NCBI RefSeq assembly: GCF_019801175.1
Contig: NZ_JAHVJR010000003.1
Span: 1-64,000 of the forward strand
From: Vannielia litorea
GTDB taxonomy: Bacteria; Pseudomonadota; Alphaproteobacteria; Rhodobacterales; Rhodobacteraceae
Length of the DNA stretch: 64,000 bases
Reading direction: 5' to 3'
Position numbers and translations under genes: made by a program. This document shows positions 1 to 7,683 of the stretch, in pieces; within the stretch, counting starts at the first letter, position 1; every line of letters starts with the position of its first letter. Below the pieces are notes generated by a model. That model saw only the letters and a program-made list of their open reading frames with translations, made no database searches and was not told the origin of the DNA.

Positions 1-1
1 C

Positions 2-118
2 GTGTCGTTCACCGTTGAGCTGATCGCCCCGATCGCCATGGAAGACGGCCTCCGCTTCGCCATCCGCGAAGGCGGCCGCACCGTCGGCGCAGGCGTCGTC
101 TCCAAGATCATCGAGTGA
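2..118 (+). CDS. tuf: Elongation factor Tu, C-terminal end (partial)
   Basis: The last 38 residues of an open frame entering from the left edge match the C-terminal beta-barrel of EF-Tu: residues reading ELIAPIAMEDGLRFAIREGG, then RTVGAGVVSKI before the stop. EF-Tu delivers aminoacyl-tRNA to the ribosome. Its place just before rpsJ is the usual order tuf-S10 operon. Only the end is visible, so start and copy number cannot be judged. Confidence 0.95.
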   Translation: MSFTVELIAPIAMEDGLRFAIREGGRTVGAGVVSKIIE

Positions 119-139
119 TCTCGACGATCAGATAAGAGC

Positions 140-205
140 GCCGGCGGTTTGGGCCGCCGGCAATACTTGAAACCGGTTCGAAGAGGGGCGGGTCTTTCGC
201 CCCTC
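140..205 (+). terminator. Two hairpins between tuf and rpsJ
   Basis: The first hairpin has a perfect 8-bp stem (140-147 with 154-161, loop TTTGGG). The second has a perfect 8-bp stem (183-190 with 198-205, loop GGTCTTT). Neither is followed by a convincing T-run, so they may be attenuators or RNA-processing and stability elements rather than full terminators. They sit in the 112-nt gap between the tuf stop and the rpsJ start. Confidence 0.45.
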
Positions 206-230
206 CTCTCAATCGTAAAGGAACGCAAAA

Positions 231-545
231 ATGGCCATTCAAAGCCAGAATATCCGTATCCGCCTGAAGGCGTTCGATTACCGCGTGCTGGACGCCAGCA
301 CCCAGGAAATCGTCAACACCGCCAAGCGGACCGGCGCGCAGGTGCGCGGGCCCATCCCGCTGCCGAACAAGATCGAGAAGTTCACCGTTCTGCGCGGCCC
401 GCACATCGACAAGAAGAGCCGTGACCAGTGGGAGATCCGCACCCATAAGCGTCTGCTCGACATCATCGACCCCACCCCGCAGACCGTGGACGCGCTCATG
501 AAGCTCGACCTCGCCGCCGGCGTGGACGTTCAGATCTCGGTCTAA
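231..545 (+). CDS. rpsJ: 30S ribosomal protein S10
   Basis: This 104-residue protein is the normal S10 length. It contains the family signature around residues 30-46 (KRTGAQVRGPIPLP) and the RTHKRLLDI segment. S10 sits in the 30S head and also pairs with NusB in antitermination. The ATG follows an AAAGGA ribosome site. It is the first gene of the S10 operon, and rplC follows after 14 nt. Confidence 0.97.
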   Translation: MAIQSQNIRIRLKAFDYRVLDASTQEIVNTAKRTGAQVRGPIPLPNKIEKFTVLRGPHIDKKSRDQWEIRTHKRLLDIIDPTPQTVDALMKLDLAAGVDVQISV

Positions 546-559
546 GGGAGGGCATTGGT

Positions 560-1438
560 ATGTTGCGCTCTGGAGTGATCGCAAAGAAGGTCGGCATGAC
601 CCGGCTCTTCATGGAAGATGGCAAGCAGATCCCGGTGACGGTTCTGCAACTCGACAACCTGCAGGTGGTGGCCAAGCGCACCGCCGAGACCGACGGCTAC
701 TCCGCCGTTCAGCTCGGCGCTGGCACGGCCAAGGCCAAGCGCACCTCCGCGCCGATGCGCGGTGTATTCGCGGCGGCCAAGGTGGCCCCCAAGCGCAAGC
801 TGGCCGAGTTCCGCGTGGACCCCGAGAACTTGATCGAAGTGGGCGAGGAAATCACTGCCGACCACTACTTTGAAGGTCAGTTCGTCGATGTCTCTGGCAC
901 CTCGATCGGTAAAGGCTTTGCCGGTGCGATGAAGCGGCACAACTTCGGTGGCCTGCGGGCCTCCCACGGTGTGTCGATCTCCCACCGTTCGCACGGCTCC
1001 ACCGGCCAGTGTCAGGACCCGGGCCGCGTGTTCAAGGGCAAGAAGATGGCCGGTCACATGGGCGCCGCCCGCGTGACCACCCAGAACCTTCAGGTGGTCC
1101 GCACGGACAGCGACCGTGGCCTGATCATGGTCAAGGGCGCCGTTCCGGGCTCCAAGGGTGGCTGGGTGACGATCAAGGATGCGGTGAAGAAGCCGTTCCC
1201 CGAGAACGCCATTCTTCCCGCCGCGCTGAAGTCCGCCGCCGAGGAAGCCGCGAAGGCCGCTGAAGAAGCCGCCGCCGCTGCTGCCGCCGAGGCCGAAGCC
1301 GAAGAGAAGCGCCTGGCCGAGGAGGCTGCGGCCGCCGAAGCTGCTGCGCTGCAAGAGGCTGAAGCATCGATCGAAGCCGACAAGGCCGACGAGGGCGATG
1401 CCCCCGCAGCCGACGAGAAGAAGGACGGTGACGAATGA
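560..1438 (+). CDS. rplC: 50S ribosomal protein L3 with Ala/Glu-rich C-terminal extension
   Basis: Residues 1 to about 215 form a complete L3, including the GQCQDPGRVFKGKKMAGHMG loop that reaches the peptidyl-transferase centre and carries the PrmB methylation site in E. coli L3. From about residue 221 to 292 the protein continues as an Ala/Glu/Lys-rich tail that looks like a highly charged helix ending in an acidic stretch. E. coli L3 is about 209 residues, so the tail adds roughly 70. Such extensions occur in alphaproteobacterial L3; the function is unknown to me. The ATG follows GGGAGGG, and the stop overlaps rplD by 4 nt (ATGA). Confidence 0.96.
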   Translation: MLRSGVIAKKVGMTRLFMEDGKQIPVTVLQLDNLQVVAKRTAETDGYSAVQLGAGTAKAKRTSAPMRGVFAAAKVAPKRKLAEFRVDPENLIEVGEEITADHYFEGQFVDVSGTSIGKGFAGAMKRHNFGGLRASHGVSISHRSHGSTGQCQDPGRVFKGKKMAGHMGAARVTTQNLQVVRTDSDRGLIMVKGAVPGSKGGWVTIKDAVKKPFPENAILPAALKSAAEEAAKAAEEAAAAAAAEAEAEEKRLAEEAAAAEAAALQEAEASIEADKADEGDAPAADEKKDGDE

Positions 1439-2055
1439 AACTCGACGTGATCAAACTGGACGGCGGCAAGGCCGGGTCGGTCGATCTGGGTGATGAGGTC
1501 TTTGGCCTCGAGCCCCGCGCCGACATCCTGCATCGTGTCGTCCGCTGGCAGCGCAACAAGGCGCAGGCCGGTACGCACAAGGTCAAGACCCGCTCCGAGA
1601 CGAGCTACTCGACCAAGAAGATCTATCGCCAGAAGGGCACCGGCGGCGCACGCCACGGTGACCGCAACGCGCCGATCTTCCGCAAGGGTGGTATCTACAA
1701 GGGTCCGACCCCGCGCAGCCACGGCCACGATCTTCCCAAGAAGATCCGTGCGCTCGGCCTGAAGCACGCACTCTCCGCCAAGGCGGCAGAGGGCAAGCTG
1801 GTGGTGCTGGACGAGGCCGTGATGGCCGAAGCCAAGACCTCGCTGCTCGCCAAGCAGGTGAAAGAACTCGGCTGGAAGAAGGTGCTCATCATCGATGGCG
1901 CCGAGCTGAACGAGAACTTCACCAAGGCCGCTGCCAACCTCGCCGGCGTGGACGTGCTCCCCTCGATGGGCGCCAACGTCTACGACATCCTGAAGCGTGA
2001 CACCCTGGTCCTCACCAAGGCCGGTGTCGAAGCCCTGGAGGCCCGTCTGAAATGA
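1435..2055 (+). CDS. rplD: 50S ribosomal protein L4 (L4/L1e)
   Basis: This 206-residue protein is typical of L4. It has the extended-loop region (TRSETSYSTKKIYRQKGTGGARHG) that lines the exit tunnel, and the conserved HDLPKKIRALGLKHALS segment. In E. coli L4 also represses the S10 operon; whether that holds here cannot be told. The start overlaps the rplC stop and the end overlaps the rplW start, each by 4 nt, which suggests translational coupling. Confidence 0.97.
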   Translation: MKLDVIKLDGGKAGSVDLGDEVFGLEPRADILHRVVRWQRNKAQAGTHKVKTRSETSYSTKKIYRQKGTGGARHGDRNAPIFRKGGIYKGPTPRSHGHDLPKKIRALGLKHALSAKAAEGKLVVLDEAVMAEAKTSLLAKQVKELGWKKVLIIDGAELNENFTKAAANLAGVDVLPSMGANVYDILKRDTLVLTKAGVEALEARLK

Positions 2056-2348
2056 GCGCCAAGGCAGAACATTACGACGTGATCGTGAAGCCCGTCATCA
2101 CCGAAAAGGCCACCATGGCCTCCGAGGCGAACGGCGTGGTCTTCGAGGTCGCAATCGACGCGAACAAGCCCCAGATCAAGGAGGCCGTCGAGGCGCTCTT
2201 CGGTGTGAAGGTGAAGGCCGTGAACACGACCATCACGAAGGGCAAGACCAAGCGCTTCCGCGGCCAGCCCGGCAAGCGCAAGGACGTTAAGAAGGCCTAC
2301 GTGACGCTCGAAGAGGGCAACACGATTGACGTAAGCACCGGGCTCTAA
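2052..2348 (+). CDS. rplW: 50S ribosomal protein L23
   Basis: This 98-residue protein has the L23 core: YDVIVKPVITEKATM near the start, the IKEAVEALFGVKVKAVNT helix, and the GKRKDVKKAYVTL segment. L23 lies at the tunnel exit and docks trigger factor and SRP. It overlaps the rplD stop by 4 nt (ATGA). It is followed by 143 nt before rplB, unusually long for this operon, with a strong hairpin inside. Confidence 0.97.
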   Translation: MSAKAEHYDVIVKPVITEKATMASEANGVVFEVAIDANKPQIKEAVEALFGVKVKAVNTTITKGKTKRFRGQPGKRKDVKKAYVTLEEGNTIDVSTGL

Positions 2349-2366
2349 TAAGAGACCGCATCCGAT

Positions 2367-2398
2367 CGGCCCCGGATTCGTCCGGGGCCGTCGCTTTT
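2367..2398 (+). terminator. GC hairpin with short T-tract between rplW and rplB
   Basis: A perfect 10-bp stem (2367-2376 with 2381-2390) with loop TTCG is followed by TCGCTTTT. It looks like a Rho-independent terminator with a weak T-tract, placed inside the S10 operon. Partial termination, attenuation or mRNA processing are all possible. The remaining spacer up to rplB shows nothing else I recognise. Confidence 0.55.
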
Positions 2399-2491
2399 GC
2401 CGGAAACGGCACACCCATCGGGCACCTACGGGGGCCTATAACATCAGGGCAGCGCCTGCGCCGCCCGCACAGAAAACGGAAGACAGTTAAC

Positions 2492-3334
2492 ATGGCACTC
2501 AAGTCGTACAAACCGACGACGCCGGGCCAGCGTGGGCTGGTTCTGATCGACCGTTCGGAGCTGTGGAAAGGACGTCCGGTCAAGTCCCTCACCGAGGGCC
2601 TGACCAAGAAGGGCGGCCGGAACAACACCGGACGGATCACCGCCCGCCGTCGTGGCGGCGGGGCGAAGCGTCTCTATCGCATCGTTGATTTCAAGCGCAC
2701 CAAGATGGACGTTTCGGCGACCGTCGAGCGGATCGAATACGATCCCAACCGCACCGCCTTCATCGCCCTCATCAAGTATGAGGACGGCGAGCAGGCCTAC
2801 ATCCTTGCCCCCCAGCGCCTCGCCGTTGGCGACAAGGTGGTCTCTTCGGCCAAGGCCGACGTGAAGCCGGGCAACGCGATGCAGTTCATCGGCATGCCGA
2901 TCGGCACCATCATTCACAACATCGAGCTGAAGCCCGGCAAGGGTGGCCAGATCGCACGCGCCGCGGGCACCTACGCCCAGTTCGTCGGCCGTGACGGTGG
3001 CTACGCCCAGATCCGGCTCAGCTCCGGCGAACTGCGTCTCGTGCGTCAGGAATGCATGGCCACCGTTGGCGCCGTGTCGAACCCCGACAACTCGAACCAG
3101 AACCTCGGCAAGGCCGGACGCGTCCGCCACATGGGCAAGCGCCCCTCCGTGCGCGGTGTCGCGATGAACCCGATCGACCACCCCCATGGTGGTGGTGAAG
3201 GCCGCACCTCCGGTGGCCGGACCCCGGTTACCCCGTGGGGCAAGGACACCAAGGGTCGCCGCACCCGTGACAAGAACAAGGCGTCGCAGAAGCTGATCAT
3301 CCGCTCGCGTCACGCCAGGAAGAAGGGTCGCTAA
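2492..3334 (+). CDS. rplB: 50S ribosomal protein L2
   Basis: This 280-residue protein has the usual length. It carries the conserved N-terminal KSYKPTTPGQRG, the RRRGGGAKRLYR RNA-binding segment, and the C-terminal VRGVAMNPIDHPHGGGEGRTSGGR signature with the peptidyl-transferase-region histidine. L2 is needed for subunit association. rpsS starts 3 nt after the stop. Confidence 0.98.
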   Translation: MALKSYKPTTPGQRGLVLIDRSELWKGRPVKSLTEGLTKKGGRNNTGRITARRRGGGAKRLYRIVDFKRTKMDVSATVERIEYDPNRTAFIALIKYEDGEQAYILAPQRLAVGDKVVSSAKADVKPGNAMQFIGMPIGTIIHNIELKPGKGGQIARAAGTYAQFVGRDGGYAQIRLSSGELRLVRQECMATVGAVSNPDNSNQNLGKAGRVRHMGKRPSVRGVAMNPIDHPHGGGEGRTSGGRTPVTPWGKDTKGRRTRDKNKASQKLIIRSRHARKKGR

Positions 3335-3337
3335 CAC

Positions 3338-3616
3338 ATGTCGCGTTCTGTTTGGAAAGGCCCGTTTGTCGACAGCTATGTCCTCAAGAAGGCCGAGAAA
3401 TCCCGAGAGTCGGGCCGCAACGAGGTCATCAAGATCTGGTCGCGCCGCTCCACCATCCTGCCCCAGTTCGTGGGGCTCACCTTTGGCGTCTACAACGGCA
3501 AAAAGCATATCCCGGTCAACGTGACCGAGGACATGATCGGCCAGAAGTTCGGTGAGTATTCGCCGACTCGCACCTACTACGGCCACGCCGCAGACAAGAA
3601 AGCGAAGAGGAAGTAA
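3338..3616 (+). CDS. rpsS: 30S ribosomal protein S19
   Basis: This 92-residue S19 begins SRSVWKGPFVD. It has the WSRRSTILPQFVGLTFGVYNGK core and ends in a basic tail (GHAADKKAKRK). S19 binds 16S rRNA in the head with S13. It lies 3 nt after rplB and 2 nt before rplV, so it is clearly co-transcribed. Confidence 0.97.
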   Translation: MSRSVWKGPFVDSYVLKKAEKSRESGRNEVIKIWSRRSTILPQFVGLTFGVYNGKKHIPVNVTEDMIGQKFGEYSPTRTYYGHAADKKAKRK

Positions 3617-3618
3617 CC

Positions 3619-3999
3619 ATGGGCAAGGACAAGAATCCCCGCCGCGTGGAAGACAACGAGGCGCTGGCCAAGGCCCGCATGCTTCGGACCTCGCCGCAAA
3701 AGCTGAACCTCGTCGCTGCGATGATCCGCGGCAAAAAGGTCGAGAAGGCCCTGGCCGATCTCACCTTCTCCAAGAAGCGGATCGCCGTGGACGTGAAGAA
3801 ATGTCTTCAGTCCGCCATCGCCAACGCCGAGAACAACCACAACCTGGACGTCGACGAGCTGATCGTCGCTGAGGCCTGGGTCGGCAAGAACATGACGATG
3901 AAGCGCGGTCGCCCGCGTGCCCGTGGCCGCTTTGGCCGCATCGTCAAGCCGTTTGCTGAACTGACCATCAAGGTCCGCCAGATCGAGGAGCAAGCCTGA
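3619..3999 (+). CDS. rplV: 50S ribosomal protein L22
   Basis: This 126-residue protein has the L22 helices (LRTSPQKLNLVAAMIRGKKV, AIANAENNHNLDVDELIV) and the beta-hairpin sequence MKRGRPRARGRFGRIVKP that reaches into the exit tunnel and is a known site of macrolide-resistance changes in other bacteria. Its final base overlaps the rpsC ATG (TGATG). Confidence 0.97.
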   Translation: MGKDKNPRRVEDNEALAKARMLRTSPQKLNLVAAMIRGKKVEKALADLTFSKKRIAVDVKKCLQSAIANAENNHNLDVDELIVAEAWVGKNMTMKRGRPRARGRFGRIVKPFAELTIKVRQIEEQA

Positions 4000-4703
4000 T
4001 GGGTCAGAAAGTCAATCCGATCGGCATGCGGCTTCAGGTGAACCGCACCTGGGACAGCCGCTGGTACGCCGACACCAAGGACTACGGCAACCTTCTGCTC
4101 GAAGACATCGCGATCCGCGAGTTCATCGAGGAAGAGTGCAAGCAGGCCGGCGTCAGCCGTGTGATCATCGAGCGCCCGCACCGCAAGTGCCGGGTGACCG
4201 TTCACACTGCGCGTCCGGGCGTGATCATCGGCAAGAAAGGCGCCGATATCGAAACCCTGCGCAAGAAGCTGGCGAACATGACCGACAGCGAGCTGCACCT
4301 CAACATCGTTGAGGTTCGCAAGCCCGAGCTGGACGCTGCTCTGGTGGCCGAAAGCATCGCGCAGCAGCTCGAGCGCCGGGTGTCGTTCCGCCGTGCCATG
4401 AAGCGCTCGGTGCAAAACGCCATGCGCATGGGTGCCCTGGGCATCCGGGTCAACGTCGCGGGCCGCCTTGGCGGCGCCGAGATCGCCCGGACCGAGTGGT
4501 ATCGTGAGGGCCGCGTGCCGCTTCACACCCTGCGCGCCGACATCGACTATGCCCACGCCGAAGGCTCCACGCCCTACGGCATCATCGGCATCAAGGTCTG
4601 GATCTTCAAAGGCGAGATCATGGAGCACGATCCTTCGGCCCGTGATCGCAAAGCCCAGGAGCTCCAGGAAGGCGGCGGCCCGCGCCCCCGCCGCGACCGG
4701 TAA
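3999..4703 (+). CDS. rpsC: 30S ribosomal protein S3
   Basis: This 234-residue S3 starts MGQKVNPIGMRLQVN. It has a KH domain with the GVIIGKKGADIETLRKKL loop (about residues 70-90) and the C-terminal GIRVNVAGRLGGAEIARTEWYREGRVPLHTLRADIDY signature. It forms part of the mRNA entry helicase with S4 and S5. rplP follows after 12 nt with a GGAGA ribosome site. Confidence 0.98.
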   Translation: MGQKVNPIGMRLQVNRTWDSRWYADTKDYGNLLLEDIAIREFIEEECKQAGVSRVIIERPHRKCRVTVHTARPGVIIGKKGADIETLRKKLANMTDSELHLNIVEVRKPELDAALVAESIAQQLERRVSFRRAMKRSVQNAMRMGALGIRVNVAGRLGGAEIARTEWYREGRVPLHTLRADIDYAHAEGSTPYGIIGIKVWIFKGEIMEHDPSARDRKAQELQEGGGPRPRRDR

Positions 4704-4715
4704 GGAGACGGAAGA

Positions 4716-5129
4716 ATGCTGCAACCCAAACGCACTAAATTCCGCAAGATGCACAAGGGCCGCATCAAGGGCGAGGCGAAGGGCGGGTCTGACCTGAACT
4801 TCGGCACCTACGGCCTGAAGGCGATCGAGCCCGAGCGCATCACCGCGCGCCAGATCGAGGCCGCCCGCCGTGCCATGACGCGCCACATGAAGCGTCAGGG
4901 CCGTGTCTGGATCCGGATCTTCCCCGATCTGCCCGTCACCTCCAAGCCGGTTGAAGTCCGGATGGGTAAAGGTAAGGGCTCGGTGGATTTCTGGGCCGCC
5001 AAGGTCAAGCCCGGCCGCGTGATGTTCGAGATCGACGGCGTCAGCGATGAAGTCGCCCGCGAAGCCCTGCGCCTCGCCGCGATGAAGCTGCCGATCAAGA
5101 CCCGGACCATCGTTCGCGAAGATTGGTGA
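4716..5129 (+). CDS. rplP: 50S ribosomal protein L16
   Basis: This 137-residue L16 starts MLQPKRTKFRKMHKGR. It has the GLKAIEPERITARQIEAARRA segment and the KGKGSVDFWAAKVKPGRVMFEIDGV core near the A-site tRNA. It is the last gene before a clear terminator. In E. coli rpmC follows directly; here it begins about 1.7 kb further on. Confidence 0.98.
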   Translation: MLQPKRTKFRKMHKGRIKGEAKGGSDLNFGTYGLKAIEPERITARQIEAARRAMTRHMKRQGRVWIRIFPDLPVTSKPVEVRMGKGKGSVDFWAAKVKPGRVMFEIDGVSDEVAREALRLAAMKLPIKTRTIVREDW

Positions 5130-5166
5130 TCGGCCACTTCGGCACCGATCATGATTGAAACAAGCA

Positions 5167-5203
5167 AACCCCCGTCAGAGCGATCTGGCGGGGGTTCGCA
5201 TTT
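5167..5203 (+). terminator. Rho-independent terminator after rplP
   Basis: A 13-bp stem (5167-5179 with 5184-5196, one T-G wobble) is closed by a GCGA tetraloop and followed by CGCATTT. It should end, or strongly weaken, the S10 transcript after rplP. Confidence 0.75.
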
Positions 5204-5218
5204 GGGAAGATCCAACCA

Positions 5219-5452
5219 ATGACCTATGTGGAATGCGTTGAGGCCGCACTCGACTGGCCCGTGGTGGTGACACTGCTCCTAGGCGCCTTTGTGTGCTTGG
5301 CTGCTGGTATTGTGCTGCGCAACCGCCTGTCCCGCGCACGTCTTTCGGTTCTGATTGCTTGTGTCGCCATCGTCACCGCGGGCGTCGCCACGATGCTCTG
5401 GTACGCCATTTATGAGCTTCAGTGCGTCGAGATATGGGAACTCGAGAACTGA
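5219..5452 (+). CDS. Small membrane protein of unknown function
   Basis: This 77-residue frame starts with ATG 8 nt after a GGGAAGA ribosome site. It has two strongly hydrophobic stretches, about residues 14-33 (VVVTLLLGAFVCLAAGIVL) and 44-62 (LIACVAIVTAGVATMLWYA), joined by a short basic loop (RNRLSRARL). That is the pattern of a two-pass inner-membrane protein. I recognise no family. Base use is less GC-biased than in its neighbours, and it lies in the block that interrupts the ribosomal cluster. Confidence 0.5.
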   Translation: MTYVECVEAALDWPVVVTLLLGAFVCLAAGIVLRNRLSRARLSVLIACVAIVTAGVATMLWYAIYELQCVEIWELEN

Positions 5453-5548
5453 CACTAACCCTTGGCCCTCGCCATTATGTAGCTGCAATCCACCGCCGAG
5501 AGATCGGGGCCACTACACGAGTGGTCAAAACGGTAGCGTGCCTTCTTC

Positions 5549-6169
5549 TCACTCCCACCGATAATTGAAACTCACCGAGACCCGCTCCTCCTCGGCCATG
5601 TTCATCGGCACCTCATGGCGCAGCCAGCTTTCCCAGAGCAACACGTCCCCCACCGCGGGCGCCACCGAAACGAAGCGTTTCAACTCCTCTCGGCATCCCT
5701 TCCGGCGCATCGGGGCGGCCATCATCCGGGCGGAGCGCGGATCTTCCAGCTTCAGCGCCGAGGTGCCTTCGGGCATCGACACGTAGGTGGTGCCCGAGAT
5801 CACGGCGTGGGGGTGGATGTGGGAGCCGTGGGAGCCGCCTTCGGGGAGGATGTTGATCCACAGGTCTTCAAGCACCAGCGCCCGCCCGTCGAGGTCCAGC
5901 TGCAGGTCTTCAGTAAAGGCGGCGACGTGGGCATCTAGCGACTTGGCCAGCGCCTTGAAGATCGGAAAGCGCCAGGGGAGGTCGGAGAGGGAGGCATAGG
6001 AGGTGTAGCCCGGATAGCCGTTCTCCTCACACCATTCCTGCCCGGCCTCGTCATCTTCGGCGATGGTGAAGCAGCTCGCTTCCAGCTCGTCCTGATCAAC
6101 CTTCGGACCATGCTCTGAGAGGGCCGCACGGTAGAGGCGGGTGACGAAGAGGGAGGAGATTTCGGGCAT
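5549..6169 (-). CDS. Putative 2OG-Fe(II) oxygenase (TIGR02466-like)
   Basis: This 206-residue protein has the double-stranded beta-helix iron site of 2-oxoglutarate dioxygenases. Seen are HIHPH (residues 117-121) followed by SGTTYVSMPEG, then WLRHEVP (H185) and the 2OG-binding Arg in ERVSVSFNYRW (R196). The family hydroxylates unknown substrates. I chose the ATG at 6169, preceded by GGAGG at short spacing, over an upstream in-frame start that gives a proline-rich, unfamily-like N-terminus. It runs against the ribosomal genes and is divergent from the DoxX-like gene. Confidence 0.75.
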   Translation of the reverse strand: MPEISSLFVTRLYRAALSEHGPKVDQDELEASCFTIAEDDEAGQEWCEENGYPGYTSYASLSDLPWRFPIFKALAKSLDAHVAAFTEDLQLDLDGRALVLEDLWINILPEGGSHGSHIHPHAVISGTTYVSMPEGTSALKLEDPRSARMMAAPMRRKGCREELKRFVSVAPAVGDVLLWESWLRHEVPMNMAEEERVSVSFNYRWE

Positions 6170-6301
6170 GGGGGCCTCCGGTGTTGGGGTTGAGGCTGGG
6201 TTAGCACCCGGCCCGCAGCGGGGGAAGTCCGGACCGACTGCAATAAGGGTTGAGATCAACGCAAATGGATGGTAGCCAATGCCACAAACCGGAGGCCCTT
6301 C

Positions 6302-6676
6302 ATGAAACTCGCTGGCTGGATCATCCTTGCCCTCTTCGCTCTCTTCATGCTTGGGGCCTCGGTCGCGCCGAAGCTGCTCAGGCTGGAGGCTGCCCGCGCG
6401 CCGCTGGAGCAGATCGGCTACCCGGTCAAATACCTCCTGCTGATCGGGCTGATGGAGCTGGCGTTCACGCTTCTGGTGCTCTACCCGCGCACGGCCCTGC
6501 TAGGCGGCATCCTGATGACGGGGCTGCTCGGAGGTGCCATCGCCAGCCAGCTCCGGGCCGAAATGCCGCTTGCTTCCCACACCCTCTTCGGGGTCTATCT
6601 CGGGCTTTTCATGTGGCTTGGCATCGCGCTGCGGAGCCCCGCGTTGCTCGCCATATTCGCCGGCCGCGGGCAGTAA
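6302..6676 (+). CDS. DoxX-like four-helix membrane protein
   Basis: This 124-residue protein is dominated by four hydrophobic segments (about residues 5-22, 40-58, 65-82 and 93-115). It includes a KLLRLEAARAPLEQIGYP loop after the first helix, typical of the DoxX-like family (DUF4267/DoxX_2 type). The function of this group is uncertain; links to redox-stress complexes have been proposed for some DoxX proteins. The ATG at 6302 follows GGAGG by 8 nt and is preferred to an upstream in-frame ATG. It ends just before the promoter that restarts ribosomal transcription. Confidence 0.7.
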   Translation: MKLAGWIILALFALFMLGASVAPKLLRLEAARAPLEQIGYPVKYLLLIGLMELAFTLLVLYPRTALLGGILMTGLLGGAIASQLRAEMPLASHTLFGVYLGLFMWLGIALRSPALLAIFAGRGQ

Positions 6677-6689
6677 CGGCCAAAACCCC

Positions 6690-6718
6690 TTGCCACGCCG
6701 TTGATTCCCCCCTATAGG
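6690..6718 (+). promoter_or_regulatory. Sigma-70-type promoter for rpmC and the spc genes
   Basis: TTGCCA (6690-6695), a 17-nt spacer and TATAGG (6713-6718) form a strong housekeeping-type promoter 88 nt before rpmC. It lies just after the stop of the DoxX-like gene, where a new start is needed if the terminator after rplP works. Confidence 0.7.
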
Positions 6719-6805
6719 GCGGGCCTTCACCACGTGAACTCCACCGGGCGCGGGGTCACCCATGATGCGGGGCCCTCCGGTGAATGTTGAAAAAGGAAAT
6801 AGGCG

Positions 6806-7003
6806 ATGAACGCCCAGGAACTGCGTGACAAGACGCCGGACCAGCTCCGCGATGCTCTTGTCGACCTCAAGAAAGAAGCCTTCAACCTGCGTTTCCAGCA
6901 GGCTGGCGGCTCGATCGAAAACACCGCCCGCATGCGCACCGTCCGTCGTGACGTGGCCCGTGTGAAGACGATCCTCAACGAAAAAGCCAAGGCGGAGGCG
7001 TAA
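6806..7003 (+). CDS. rpmC: 50S ribosomal protein L29
   Basis: This 65-residue protein is typical of L29: MNAQELRDKTPDQLRDALVDLKKEAFNLRFQQA, then the RMRTVRRDVARVKTIL signature. L29 sits at the tunnel exit beside L23. The ATG follows AAAGGA. It is the first gene after the insertion that separates it from rplP; rpsQ starts 3 nt downstream. Confidence 0.97.
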   Translation: MNAQELRDKTPDQLRDALVDLKKEAFNLRFQQAGGSIENTARMRTVRRDVARVKTILNEKAKAEA

Positions 7004-7006
7004 CAG

Positions 7007-7237
7007 ATGCCCAAGCGTATCCTGCAAGGCGTCGTGACCAGCGACCAGAACGAACAGACCGTGACCGTGCTCGTCGAGCGCCGCTTCAAGCACCCGCTGC
7101 TGCACAAGACCGTCCGGAAGTCCAAGAAATACCGTGCTCATGACGAGCAGAACACCTTCAAGGTGGGCGACACCGTGCGCATTCAGGAATGCGCGCCGAA
7201 GTCGAAGACGAAACGCTGGGAGGTTCTGACAGCCTAA
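7007..7237 (+). CDS. rpsQ: 30S ribosomal protein S17
   Basis: This 76-residue S17 starts PKRILQGVVTSDQNEQTVTV. It has the OB-fold core and the KSKKYRAHDEQN and GDTVRIQECAPKSKTKRWEV segments. It is a primary 16S rRNA binder. A 76-nt spacer separates it from rplN. Confidence 0.97.
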   Translation: MPKRILQGVVTSDQNEQTVTVLVERRFKHPLLHKTVRKSKKYRAHDEQNTFKVGDTVRIQECAPKSKTKRWEVLTA

Positions 7238-7313
7238 GCTGCCAGACCTTCCGGTTTGAGCGAAACCCTGGGGGAGCTAACAAGAAAAGCCCCCATAGGT
7301 CGGGAGAAACCTA

Positions 7314-7682
7314 ATGATCCAGATGCAGACCAATCTGGATGTTGCTGACAACTCCGGCGCCCGCCGGGTTCAGTGCATCAAGGTCCTGGGTGGTTCCAAG
7401 CGTAAGTACGCTTCGGTAGGCGACATCATCGTCGTCTCCGTGAAGGAAGCCATCCCGCGCGGCCGCGTGAAGAAGGGCGACGTGCGTAAAGCCGTTGTCG
7501 TTCGCACCGCCAAGGAAGTGCGTCGCGAAGACGGCACCGCGATCCGCTTCGATCGCAACGCCGCCGTCATCCTCAACAACAACAACGAGCCTGTCGGGAC
7601 CCGTATCTTCGGCCCAGTCGTTCGCGAGCTTCGCTCGAAGAACTTCATGAAGATCATCTCGCTCGCCCCGGAGGTGCTGTAA
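7314..7682 (+). CDS. rplN: 50S ribosomal protein L14
   Basis: This 122-residue protein has the L14 hallmarks MIQMQTNLDVADNSGARRVQCIKVL, the ASVGDIIVVSVKEAIP segment and the C-terminal GTRIFGPVVRELR. L14 forms an intersubunit bridge. The ATG follows GGGAGAAA. rplX starts 1 nt after its stop. Confidence 0.98.
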   Translation: MIQMQTNLDVADNSGARRVQCIKVLGGSKRKYASVGDIIVVSVKEAIPRGRVKKGDVRKAVVVRTAKEVRREDGTAIRFDRNAAVILNNNNEPVGTRIFGPVVRELRSKNFMKIISLAPEVL

Positions 7683-7683
7683 G

